A DNA stretch of 5,977 bases. It comes from Clostridia bacterium. GTDB taxonomy: Bacteria > Bacillota > Clostridia > Oscillospirales > CAG-272. The notes below the pieces were generated by a model. It made no database searches. It had not been told where the DNA came from and saw nothing but the letters and a program-made list of their open reading frames with translations. The translations under genes and the position numbers were made by a program. Positions 1-5,962 of the stretch are shown here, piece after piece (the first letter of the stretch is position 1; each line of letters opens with the position of its first letter). The stretch is from the NCBI GenBank assembly GCA_017612495.1, contig JAGAFQ010000120.1, positions 1 to 5,977 on the forward strand, given 5' to 3'.

Positions 1-1
1 C

Positions 2-532
2 AAGAAATATCCGAAAGACGATCTGAAAGTAGTGCGCCCGGTGCATTTAGTCGCCGTTTCTGCCTATTTTGTCTTCGCAAGCGCGCTCTATTTCGTTGTC
101 GATAACGCATATCTTTGGAACATAATGATCGCCATCGCGCTGTTCATTTTATACTGCGCAAAGAACATATACGGCAAGACCTTCTTTATCATCACCGCTT
201 TTGCGGAGATCGAAGCGCTTATAATATACGTCGGCTTCGTTTTGGGCTTTGCCAAGACCGTTTGGCTCGTCATGCAATCTGCTTTGCGCATCGCCGCATT
301 TTTGCTTCCCGCAGCGTTCATCGTTTCGGCGATCTTCGCACTTGCAAAAAAAAGCAAAAAGAAAAAATGCATCACCGTGTTTGATGCCGTCGCCGTTTTC
401 ATCCTTTCGGCAGTGTCGATCGCCGCTTCGGTCCTGATACTCGTGAATTTCAACCTTTGGATATATGCTCTCATAGCTTTCGGCATTTCATATCTCGTTT
501 TGGGAATCATCAATGCCGTAAGAGCTATGTGA
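2..532 (+). CDS. Integral membrane protein of unknown function, 5' end cut off by the window
   Basis: The reading frame is open from the left edge (first whole codon at 2) to the TGA at 530-532, giving 176 visible residues. A GTG at 32 could start translation, but no convincing ribosome binding site precedes it and the frame stays open upstream, so the true start is probably outside the window. The visible protein is almost entirely hydrophobic, with about six likely membrane segments near residues 14-33, 37-53, 60-84, 93-115, 126-150 and 151-173. A strongly basic loop (KKSKKKK, about residues 116-122) separates the fourth and fifth and is probably cytoplasmic by the positive-inside rule. I see no catalytic motif and do not recognise the family; a transporter, lipid enzyme or sensor subunit cannot be told apart. 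A strong hairpin follows 22 bases downstream, so it most likely ends its own transcription unit, separate from the ftsEX operon. Confidence 0.72.
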   Translation, partial: KKYPKDDLKVVRPVHLVAVSAYFVFASALYFVVDNAYLWNIMIAIALFILYCAKNIYGKTFFIITAFAEIEALIIYVGFVLGFAKTVWLVMQSALRIAAFLLPAAFIVSAIFALAKKSKKKKCITVFDAVAVFILSAVSIAASVLILVNFNLWIYALIAFGISYLVLGIINAVRAM

Positions 533-553
533 ATCGACTAATTGAATATTGAC

Positions 554-598
554 ATAAAGAGCAAAAATAGTCATATTTTTGCTCTTTATCATTTATTT
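554..598 (+). terminator. Rho-independent terminator-like hairpin after the membrane-protein gene
   Basis: Bases 554-569 and 574-589 are perfectly complementary: a 16-bp stem with a 4-base loop (570-573), with GAGC/GCTC in the middle. The 3' arm is itself U-rich and is followed by a loosely T-rich stretch (CATTTATTTA, 590-599) rather than a pure U run, so termination strength is uncertain. Because the 5' arm is A-rich, the hairpin would also present U residues when read from the opposite strand. It sits between the end of the membrane protein and the promoter of the next gene, as expected for a transcription boundary. Confidence 0.75.
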
Positions 599-622
599 AC
601 ATGCTCTTTGCCCAATTTCTAC

Positions 623-662
623 AAAAAACATAGCCTTTTTTGTCGCTTTTTTGTGTTTTTTT
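623..662 (+). repeat. Phased A/T tracts with an 11-base repeat upstream of the promoter
   Basis: An A6 run (623-628) is followed by T runs at 636-641, 647-652 and 656-662, with centres about 13, 11 and 9.5 bases apart. The unit CTTTTTTGT occurs at 635-643 and again at 646-654, a direct repeat of period 11. Tracts spaced near one helical turn are known to curve DNA. The block ends 11 bases before the proposed -35 box, so it may act as an upstream activating (UP-like) or curved element. Bases 621-628 and 636-643 can also pair (8 bp, mostly A-T), which is a weak hairpin. Confidence 0.45.
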
Positions 663-673
663 ATAAAAAGATA

Positions 674-702
674 TTGAATTTAGACAAAATATCGTGTAAA
701 AT
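674..702 (+). promoter_or_regulatory. Sigma-A-type promoter for the regulator-ftsEX operon
   Basis: A -35 box TTGAAT (674-679, consensus TTGACA) and a -10 box TAAAAT (697-702, consensus TATAAT) are separated by exactly 17 bases. Transcription would start near 709, leaving a leader of about 80 bases before the start codon at 789. The surrounding DNA is very AT-rich, so chance matches are possible, but this is the best spaced pair in the gap. It is the only good promoter seen for the genes that follow. Confidence 0.6.
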
Positions 703-717
703 ATAGTAAAATTACAC
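694..717 (+). promoter_or_regulatory. Inverted repeat over the -10 region, candidate operator
   Basis: GTGTAA (694-699) and TTACAC (712-717) form a dyad with perfect 6-base arms and a 12-base spacer. It covers the proposed -10 box and the expected transcription start, a place where a bound dimer would block RNA polymerase. The gene downstream encodes a helix-turn-helix regulator, so autoregulation is a reasonable guess, but the target sequence of this regulator is not known. Confidence 0.35.
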
Positions 718-752
718 AAATACTATTTAGCAAAATGACTAAACATCAAACG

Positions 753-764
753 ACAAAATTTTGT
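753..764 (+). promoter_or_regulatory. 12-base perfect palindrome in the leader of the regulator gene
   Basis: ACAAAATTTTGT is a perfect 12-base palindrome ending 14 bases before the Shine-Dalgarno site of the regulator. The 15-base stretch containing it (752-766) matches 683-697 at 13 of 15 positions; that other copy lies between the proposed -35 and -10 boxes. Two similar sites 69 bases apart flanking a transcription start are typical of operator pairs, although AT-rich composition raises the chance of coincidence. Confidence 0.35.
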
Positions 765-777
765 GTTCGATAAAATC

Positions 778-783
778 GGAGGG
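778..783 (+). promoter_or_regulatory. Strong ribosome binding site of the regulator gene
   Basis: GGAGGG at 778-783 lies five bases before the ATG at 789. The match to the 16S rRNA tail is near-complete and fixes the start of the regulator. Confidence 0.85.
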
Positions 784-788
784 CTATT

Positions 789-1874
789 ATGTCTAACAGG
801 TTGTTTCAGGGAATAATTCATCAAATGAAGCCTGCCGTTGACCGTATAATCGGTGTCATCGATGAAAACGGCATCGTCATCGCTTGCAGCGAACTTTCCA
901 AAATAGGCGAAACAAAGCACGGCATCAAAGAGGAACTCTTATACAGCGCCGAAACCGTGATTTCGGGCGGCTATACATACAGAGCCATCGATGCCGTAAA
1001 TAAGAACGAATACGTGGTATTCGTCGAGGGCGAAGACAGAACTGCCGATCAGTTATCTACGCTCATTTCCATATCGCTTGGACAGGTGAAAAATCTGCAC
1101 GACGAAAAATATGATAAAGGCTCGTTCATCAAAAATATAATTCTCGACAATATTCTGCCGGGAGATATTTATATCAAGTCAAAGGAACTTCACTTCGATA
1201 CCGACGTCTCAAGAATGGTCATGCTCATCAAATTCCAATCGCAGAGCGACGTTATCCCGTTTGAAGCCATTCAGACGATGTTCCCCGACAAGAACAAAGA
1301 TTACGTGATAAGCGTCGGCGAGCAGGATATCGTCTTGGTAAGAGAGGTCGATGCCGGCTTTGACGCGCGCGAGATGGAAAACGTGGCAAAAAGCATTGCC
1401 GACACTTTAACAAGCGAGTTTTATGCGAAGGTCACTATCGGCATTGGCACCGCTGTTGAAAACATAAAAGATCTTGCCCGCTCATATAAAGAGGCACAGA
1501 TCGCCATCGAGGTCGGCAAAGTCTTCGATATGACAAAGAACATAATAAGCTATAAAAATCTCGGCATCGCAAGACTCATATATCAGCTTCCCACAACGCT
1601 TTGCGAGATGTTCTTATCGGAGGTATTGCGTCCCGGAGCGCTTGAATCTCTCGACCAGGAAACTCTCTCGACCATACAGTGCTTTTTCGAGAACAACCTG
1701 AACGTATCGGAAACGTCGCGAAAGCTTTTCGTTCACAGAAACACGCTCGTTTACCGACTTGAAAAGATACGCAAGGTCACGGGACTTGATTTGAGGGAAT
1801 TTGAAAATGCCGTGACGTTCAAGGTCGCGCTCATGGTAAAGCGCTATTTGATGGCAAAACCCTCAAAATTCTGA
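789..1874 (+). CDS. CdaR/PucR-family transcriptional regulator (sugar-diacid-recognition type)
   Basis: This encodes a 361-residue cytoplasmic protein with the three-part layout of CdaR-like regulators. Residues about 5-100 resemble the diacid-recognition sensor domain, with the PAS-like segment GVIDENGIVIACSELSKIGE (22-41). Residues about 140-250 look like the degenerate GGDEF-like domain of this family, including TIGIG (216-220) and the SYKEAQIAIEVGK helix (232-244). Residues 299-355 are the PucR-type C-terminal helix-turn-helix, with the typical SETSRKLFVHRNTLVYRLEKI (307-327). Family members sense small carboxylates or related metabolites and usually activate nearby genes; the ligand here cannot be read from sequence. 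The start at ATG 789 follows a strong GGAGG. Only 17 bases separate its stop from ftsE, so it is probably the first gene of the ftsEX operon and may control it and itself. Family assignment is firm; ligand, sign of regulation and targets are inference. Confidence 0.9.
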   Translation: MSNRLFQGIIHQMKPAVDRIIGVIDENGIVIACSELSKIGETKHGIKEELLYSAETVISGGYTYRAIDAVNKNEYVVFVEGEDRTADQLSTLISISLGQVKNLHDEKYDKGSFIKNIILDNILPGDIYIKSKELHFDTDVSRMVMLIKFQSQSDVIPFEAIQTMFPDKNKDYVISVGEQDIVLVREVDAGFDAREMENVAKSIADTLTSEFYAKVTIGIGTAVENIKDLARSYKEAQIAIEVGKVFDMTKNIISYKNLGIARLIYQLPTTLCEMFLSEVLRPGALESLDQETLSTIQCFFENNLNVSETSRKLFVHRNTLVYRLEKIRKVTGLDLREFENAVTFKVALMVKRYLMAKPSKF

Positions 1875-1891
1875 TTGTATAAAGGTGCTTT

Positions 1892-2578
1892 ATGATAGAA
1901 TTTGAAAATGTAAGAATGGTATATCCCAACGGCACAGAGGCATTATCCGACGTGTCGCTTAAAATCGACGAGGGCGAATTCGTCTTCATCGTGGGCGCAT
2001 CGGGCGCAGGCAAATCGACTTTGCTCCACTTGCTTTTGCGCGAAGAAAAAGCGACCGACGGCACGATACGCGTAGGCGACTACGATCTTTCGACGATCAG
2101 AAACCGCAAGATCCCTTACTATCGCCGCAAACTCGGTGTCGTGTTCCAGGATTTCAAGCTTTTTGACCATAAAACGGTATATGAAAACGTTTCGTTCGCC
2201 ATGCGTGCCATCGGCGCACCGTCAAGCCTTATCCGCGTCAGAGTCCCCGCTATTTTGAAGAGCGTCGATCTGTCGGCGAAATATAAATCTTTTCCCACCG
2301 AACTTTCGGGCGGCGAACAGCAAAGAGTCTCGTTTGCAAGAGCGATAGCGAATAACCCCGACATCATCATCGCCGATGAGCCCACCGCAAATATAGACCC
2401 CGAAATGACTTTTGAAATGATGAATTTGCTTTTGAAATTCAATAAACTCGGCAAGACCGTCATCGTCATAACTCACGAGCGCGGACTTGTAAATTACCTT
2501 AAAAAGCGCGTGATCACCCTTGATAAGGGCAGAATCGTTGACGATACGAAGGGGGGTCTTGCAAATGAGTCGCTTTAA
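1892..2578 (+). CDS. ftsE: Cell division ATP-binding protein FtsE
   Basis: A 228-residue ABC ATPase, the usual length for FtsE. It has Walker A GASGAGKS (35-42), the Q-loop in GVVFQDFKLF (82-91, Q86), the signature LSGGEQQ (138-144), Walker B IIIADEP (158-164) with catalytic E163, a D-loop NIDP (167-170; NLDP is more common) and the switch histidine H195. The VVFQDFKL segment and the adjacent ftsX separate it from general ABC transporter subunits. FtsE dimerises on the cytoplasmic face of FtsX and uses ATP to drive a shape change that activates a peptidoglycan hydrolase outside. The start ATG at 1892 is preceded by AAAGGTG (1881-1887). Its last 14 bases overlap ftsX, which suggests translational coupling and matched subunit amounts. 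A G6 run near its 3' end serves as the ftsX ribosome binding site. Confidence 0.97.
   Translation: MIEFENVRMVYPNGTEALSDVSLKIDEGEFVFIVGASGAGKSTLLHLLLREEKATDGTIRVGDYDLSTIRNRKIPYYRRKLGVVFQDFKLFDHKTVYENVSFAMRAIGAPSSLIRVRVPAILKSVDLSAKYKSFPTELSGGEQQRVSFARAIANNPDIIIADEPTANIDPEMTFEMMNLLLKFNKLGKTVIVITHERGLVNYLKKRVITLDKGRIVDDTKGGLANESL
2549..2556 (+). promoter_or_regulatory. Ribosome binding site of ftsX inside ftsE, with a G6 run
   Basis: AAGGGGGG at 2549-2556 lies eight bases before the ATG at 2565 and decides the ftsX start. It is within the ftsE coding region, codons for Lys-Gly-Gly (residues 220-222). The homopolymer is also a potential slippage site. Confidence 0.75.
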
Positions 2579-3452
2579 TGTGGGCTACCTTGTCGGACAA
2601 GGTGCAAAAGGACTTTTCAGAAACGGCGTTTTGAGCGTTGCCGCGATAGCCGTTTTGATGGCTTGTCTCGTTGTGCTCGGCAGCTTTTCGGGACTCCTTT
2701 ATAACATCAACATAAACCTTGATAAGATCGCTCTTTTGAACGAGATCGTCGTTATCGTCGATTATGACTGCGACGATGCCAAGGTTTCAGAGATCGAAGA
2801 TACCATACTTGCGCTTGACAATATCGAAAGCATAACCTTCACATCCAAAGAGGAAGCGCTCGAGCAGGAGAAAAACCGTTACGGCGAATATTCCGACGTG
2901 CTCGATCTGCTCGATAAAGATAATCCTCTGCCTGATATTTTCAGAGTGAGATATGCCTCTCTTGCGGGCGTTTCCACTCTCGTATATGAACTCGAACATA
3001 TCGACGGAGTCAAAAAGGTCTCGAACAGAAGCGATATCGCAAGTGACATCGAAAACGTGAAAAACGGTGTTATGCGCGTGTTTATAGGCTTCTTGGCAGT
3101 CCTCTTCGTCGTCAGCGTCTTCATCATCATAAACGCGATAAGAGCGACCGTTCAATCAAGAAGCAAAGAGATAACGGTCATGCGTTACGTGGGCGCAACA
3201 AACCGATTTATGATGACACCGTTCTGGGTCGAGGGCATTTTGATCGGACTTTTCGCATCGATCCTTGCGTTCGGCATCCAGTGGTATCTTTACAACTATA
3301 TCGAGGTCATGATAAGCAACGGATATAAATGGCTCTACATCGTGCCTTTTGCCGATATATACCTCAAAGTTCTCATCGCATTCGTCGGAATAGGCGTTCT
3401 CACGGGACTTTTCGGCAGTCTTATTTCACTTCGTAAATTCTCGCGCAAATGA
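2565..3452 (+). CDS. ftsX: Cell division membrane protein FtsX
   Basis: A 295-residue protein with the FtsX topology: a short cytoplasmic N-terminus, TM1 at about 21-45, a large extracellular domain at about 46-168, then TM2 (169-192), TM3 (222-245) and TM4 (265-288). Family hallmarks are the outer-domain SKEEAL (94-99) and NPLP (120-123), and the cytoplasmic-loop and TM3 region EITVMRYVGATNRFM (202-216) followed by PFWVEG (219-224). The outer domain in studied bacteria binds the coiled coil of a wall hydrolase (PcsB, CwlO, RipC or EnvC), while the cytoplasmic loop contacts FtsE. The frame is open further upstream with a TTG at 2520, but the ATG at 2565 has the AAGGGGGG site at proper spacing and gives the usual N-terminus (MSRFNVGYLVGQG). 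It overlaps ftsE by 14 bases. The hydrolase gene begins 26 bases after its stop. Confidence 0.95.
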   Translation: MSRFNVGYLVGQGAKGLFRNGVLSVAAIAVLMACLVVLGSFSGLLYNININLDKIALLNEIVVIVDYDCDDAKVSEIEDTILALDNIESITFTSKEEALEQEKNRYGEYSDVLDLLDKDNPLPDIFRVRYASLAGVSTLVYELEHIDGVKKVSNRSDIASDIENVKNGVMRVFIGFLAVLFVVSVFIIINAIRATVQSRSKEITVMRYVGATNRFMMTPFWVEGILIGLFASILAFGIQWYLYNYIEVMISNGYKWLYIVPFADIYLKVLIAFVGIGVLTGLFGSLISLRKFSRK

Positions 3453-3461
3453 TCGGATATC

Positions 3462-3468
3462 AAGGGGG
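3462..3468 (+). promoter_or_regulatory. Ribosome binding site that decides the hydrolase start
   Basis: AAGGGGG at 3462-3468 stands 10 bases before the ATG at 3479 and 4 bases before an in-frame GTG at 3473. Both would give nearly the same protein; the ATG gives a cleaner signal peptide. The upstream in-frame ATG at 3449 overlaps the ftsX stop as ATGA but would place this site inside the gene. Confidence 0.65.
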
Positions 3469-3478
3469 ATATGTGAAT

Positions 3479-4699
3479 ATGAAAAAGAAAAGAATATTTA
3501 CCCGTTCGACAGCGTTCGTTTTGGCGATCATCATGTGCGCTTGCGCGTTCATTTTCGCGCCGAGCGATATTAAAAGCGTCTCGGCTTCGACTATCGCCGA
3601 AGACAAAAAGGCGATACAGCAAAAAGAAGACGAGCTTGCAAGGATCACCAAGCAGCGCAAAGAGGCGCAGAACGCACTTGCGAACCTGCAATCCGACCAA
3701 GCCTCCATGCTTCAGAAAAAAGCGGCGATGGATACGCAGATTTCGACACTCACAAAAGAAGTCGCCATGTTACAATCTTTGATTGAAGATTATGAAAAGC
3801 AGATAGTCAATACCGAAGCACAGATAAAAACTACGCAGGCGCAGACCGATAAGACCTATGAACAGTTCAGAATGAGAGTCAGATCTTCTTATGAAGAGGG
3901 ACTCGTCAGCTATGCCGAACTCGTTTTATCAGCCGACAGTTTTTCTGATTTTCTTTCGAGAATGGATATAGTCGGCTCGCTTCTCGACTATGACAAAAAC
4001 GTGGTAAAAAAGCTCACCGAGCAGAGAAAAGAACTCGAACAGAGCAAGGCGGAGCTTCAGGACTTGAAGAGATCGACAGAGCAAAAGAACCTTGAAGCAA
4101 AAGAGCAGGAGGCTTCGCTCGTCAAAGCAAAGGCAGATCTTGAAAGCTATATTGCCGATATCCGGTCGAATATGGCAATGCAGACAAGGCTCATAAAAGA
4201 GGCTCAAGCGGCAGAGGCGGAGATAAACGCAAAGCTCGAACAGATGCTCCGCGATCTGGCGGCTAAAGAGAGCGCCTCTTACGTCGGCGGCCAGTTCAAC
4301 TGGCCCGTTCCCGTTTCATACAAACGCATTTCATCCAAATTCGGTTGGAGAGTGTTAAACGGTGTCAACGATAAGCACGGCGGTATCGACATTCCTTGCC
4401 CCACGGGCGAAAAAGTTATGGCTTCAAACAGCGGAACGGTCGTCGTTGCAGAATATCATTACAGCTACGGCAACTACGTTTTGATAAACCACGGCGGCGG
4501 ATATTCCACGCTTTATGCGCACAATTCCGAACTTTTGGTGTCGGTCGGCGACGTCGTGTCGCAGGGACAGGTCATAGCCCACGCGGGCAACACCGGCAAC
4601 TCCTACGGCTCACACTGTCACTTTGAGGTGCGTGTCAACGGTGAAAGAATGGATCCGATGAACTACGTAACGCCTCCGAACGGATGGTATTACTCGTAA
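3479..4699 (+). CDS. Secreted coiled-coil M23 (LytM) peptidoglycan endopeptidase, EnvC/PcsB-like partner of FtsEX
   Basis: Starting at ATG 3479 the protein has 406 residues. MKKKRIF and a hydrophobic stretch to about residue 27 form a signal peptide, with a likely signal peptidase I site after VSA (34-36). Residues about 38-130 and 175-265 are long charged coiled coils rich in Glu, Lys and Gln. Between them lies the helical segment SYEEGLVSYAELVLSADSFSDFLSRMD (starting near 137), typical of PcsB/CwlO/EnvC-type N-terminal regions. Residues about 285-397 are an M23 domain with all zinc and catalytic positions present: H300 and D304 (HGGID), H348 (LYAH) and H379/H381 (HCHFEV). It should therefore cut peptide cross-bridges in the wall, unlike E. 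coli EnvC, whose LytM site is degenerate and only activates amidases. Its position just after ftsX and its coiled coils make it the probable hydrolase controlled by FtsEX. The exact bond cut is not readable from sequence. Confidence 0.93.
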   Translation: MKKKRIFTRSTAFVLAIIMCACAFIFAPSDIKSVSASTIAEDKKAIQQKEDELARITKQRKEAQNALANLQSDQASMLQKKAAMDTQISTLTKEVAMLQSLIEDYEKQIVNTEAQIKTTQAQTDKTYEQFRMRVRSSYEEGLVSYAELVLSADSFSDFLSRMDIVGSLLDYDKNVVKKLTEQRKELEQSKAELQDLKRSTEQKNLEAKEQEASLVKAKADLESYIADIRSNMAMQTRLIKEAQAAEAEINAKLEQMLRDLAAKESASYVGGQFNWPVPVSYKRISSKFGWRVLNGVNDKHGGIDIPCPTGEKVMASNSGTVVVAEYHYSYGNYVLINHGGGYSTLYAHNSELLVSVGDVVSQGQVIAHAGNTGNSYGSHCHFEVRVNGERMDPMNYVTPPNGWYYS

Positions 4700-4720
4700 T
4701 ATTTCAAAAACGGAGATACA

Positions 4721-5938
4721 ATGAAAAGATTAAAACTTTCGATCGGTGCGGTGCTCATCCTTTTGATGTTCGCGATCTTCATCACGTTTCAGCTGACGTT
4801 TGTCGCGGTGTCAAAACAGTATGACAAAAAGCTTGATAAACTGAATGAAAACCAGGGTCAATATGAAAAGCTCGAAAGCGTCAGAAGCCTTTTTGAGCAG
4901 CGCTATATCGGCAAGCTCGATAATACTGCCGCCTCCGACGGCACGATAAAAGGCTATATATCCGGCACGGGCGATAAATATGCGACCTATATGAGCGCCG
5001 AAGAATATAACGAATATTTGAAAAAAATGAACGGCGAGACCGTCGGCATCGGTGTGCGCGTGATATACGACAACATAGCAGAGGTCATGAACATCTATAC
5101 CGTATATCCCGATTCTCCGGCTGAAAAAAGCGGAATTTTGCCGGGAGATTACATCTATGCCGTTGACGGAAATACCGTTTCAGATCTCGGCTACTACGGC
5201 GCTCTTGCCGCAATAAAAGGCGAAAAGGGAACTCCCGTCAAGCTCACGATAATGCGCGGAACGTCACCCGTGCAGGAACTTTCGCTTTCGATCATACGCG
5301 ATACGATAAGCGAAAACACGGTCGATCACCGTATGTACGATGATGAAACCGGTGTAATAAGAATAGTCGAGTTTACCAAAACGACGTCAATGGGCGTTGA
5401 AAACGCGATCTTGTCGCTCAAAGCGCAGGGAGCTTCCAAAATAGTCTTTGACGTGCGCTCAAATCTCGGCGGCGACCTTGACGGTGTTGTCAAAACGCTT
5501 GATTATCTCTTGCCGGAGGGCCCCATCGTGACGCTTCTTGATAAAGACGGCAAAGAGACAGACAAATTTTATTCCGATGCAAACGAAGTTTCGATGCCCA
5601 TGGCGGTCGTCGTGAACGAACATACCGCATCCGCGGCAGAACTGTTTGCAAAGGCACTTTCAGATTATCAAAAAGCGACCGTCGTCGGCGTTACGACATA
5701 CGGCAAGGGATGTGCTCAATCAACACTCCTTTTGCCCGATAACTCGGCAGTCAATATAACCACGCACACCTATTTGCCACCGTATTCCGAAAATTATGAC
5801 GGCATCGGCATAACGCCCGATATCATAACGGAATTGCCCGAATCGGCAAAGACGATGAATATTTATCTCATCCCCGACGCAGAGGATACTCAACTCAGCG
5901 CGGCAGTCAGCGCGCTTCACTCAACACTTGAATCTTAA
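4721..5938 (+). CDS. S41-family C-terminal processing serine protease (Ctp-type), membrane-anchored
   Basis: A 405-residue protein with an uncleaved-looking N-terminal anchor (hydrophobic residues about 7-30) and no lipobox. It has the S41 helical N-terminal region (about 50-103, including GDKYATYMSAEEY), a PDZ domain (about 107-195, with SPAEKSGILPGDYIYAVDG) and the S41 catalytic core (about 205-372). The serine nucleophile is S304 (HTASAAE), the general base is K329 (TYGKG) and the family glutamine is Q333. The FDVRSNLGGD segment (243-252) matches the family's oxyanion-region loop, which more often reads LDLRNNPGG. Such proteases trim or degrade extracytoplasmic proteins from the C-terminus; in several bacteria their substrates are wall hydrolases, so the neighbouring M23 enzyme is a natural candidate. 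The ATG at 4721 follows CGGAGA (4711-4716), 21 bases after the previous stop. All catalytic residues are present, so it should be active. There is no C-terminal peptidoglycan-binding domain. Confidence 0.94.
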   Translation: MKRLKLSIGAVLILLMFAIFITFQLTFVAVSKQYDKKLDKLNENQGQYEKLESVRSLFEQRYIGKLDNTAASDGTIKGYISGTGDKYATYMSAEEYNEYLKKMNGETVGIGVRVIYDNIAEVMNIYTVYPDSPAEKSGILPGDYIYAVDGNTVSDLGYYGALAAIKGEKGTPVKLTIMRGTSPVQELSLSIIRDTISENTVDHRMYDDETGVIRIVEFTKTTSMGVENAILSLKAQGASKIVFDVRSNLGGDLDGVVKTLDYLLPEGPIVTLLDKDGKETDKFYSDANEVSMPMAVVVNEHTASAAELFAKALSDYQKATVVGVTTYGKGCAQSTLLLPDNSAVNITTHTYLPPYSENYDGIGITPDIITELPESAKTMNIYLIPDAEDTQLSAAVSALHSTLES

Positions 5939-5962
5939 TCAATATTTTAAGGAGAAACAGAA

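Noticed and set aside
32..34. GTG as the true start of the first gene
   Set aside because: The frame is open to the window edge and no Shine-Dalgarno site precedes it; treated as an internal valine codon of a truncated gene.
346..367. A8, A5 and A6 runs in the membrane-protein gene as a phase-variable tract
   Set aside because: They encode an ordinary basic cytoplasmic loop (KKSKKKK) in an intact frame; A-rich lysine codons are common in such genomes and nothing else points to phase variation.
88..513. Minus-strand open frame opposite the membrane protein
   Set aside because: The + strand product is a coherent multi-span membrane protein followed by a terminator; the opposite frame shows no domain or start signal.
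533..788. Riboswitch, T-box, tRNA or small RNA gene in the intergenic gap
   Set aside because: Apart from the 16-bp hairpin and short dyads there is no conserved riboswitch core, T-box sequence or cloverleaf; the leader after the promoter is only about 80 bases and AT-rich.
2119..2469. Open frame on the minus strand opposite ftsE
   Set aside because: It lies wholly within a clear ABC ATPase gene, has no ribosome binding site or recognisable domain, and is explained by codon bias of the real gene.
2520..2564. TTG start 15 codons upstream for ftsX
   Set aside because: No suitable ribosome binding site, and the extension does not resemble FtsX N-termini; the ATG at 2565 has a strong site at eight bases.
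3530..3560. Lipobox in the hydrolase signal sequence (cysteines near residues 20 and 22)
   Set aside because: The residues before each cysteine do not fit the lipobox and hydrophobic sequence continues past them; a VSA signal peptidase I site follows at 34-36.
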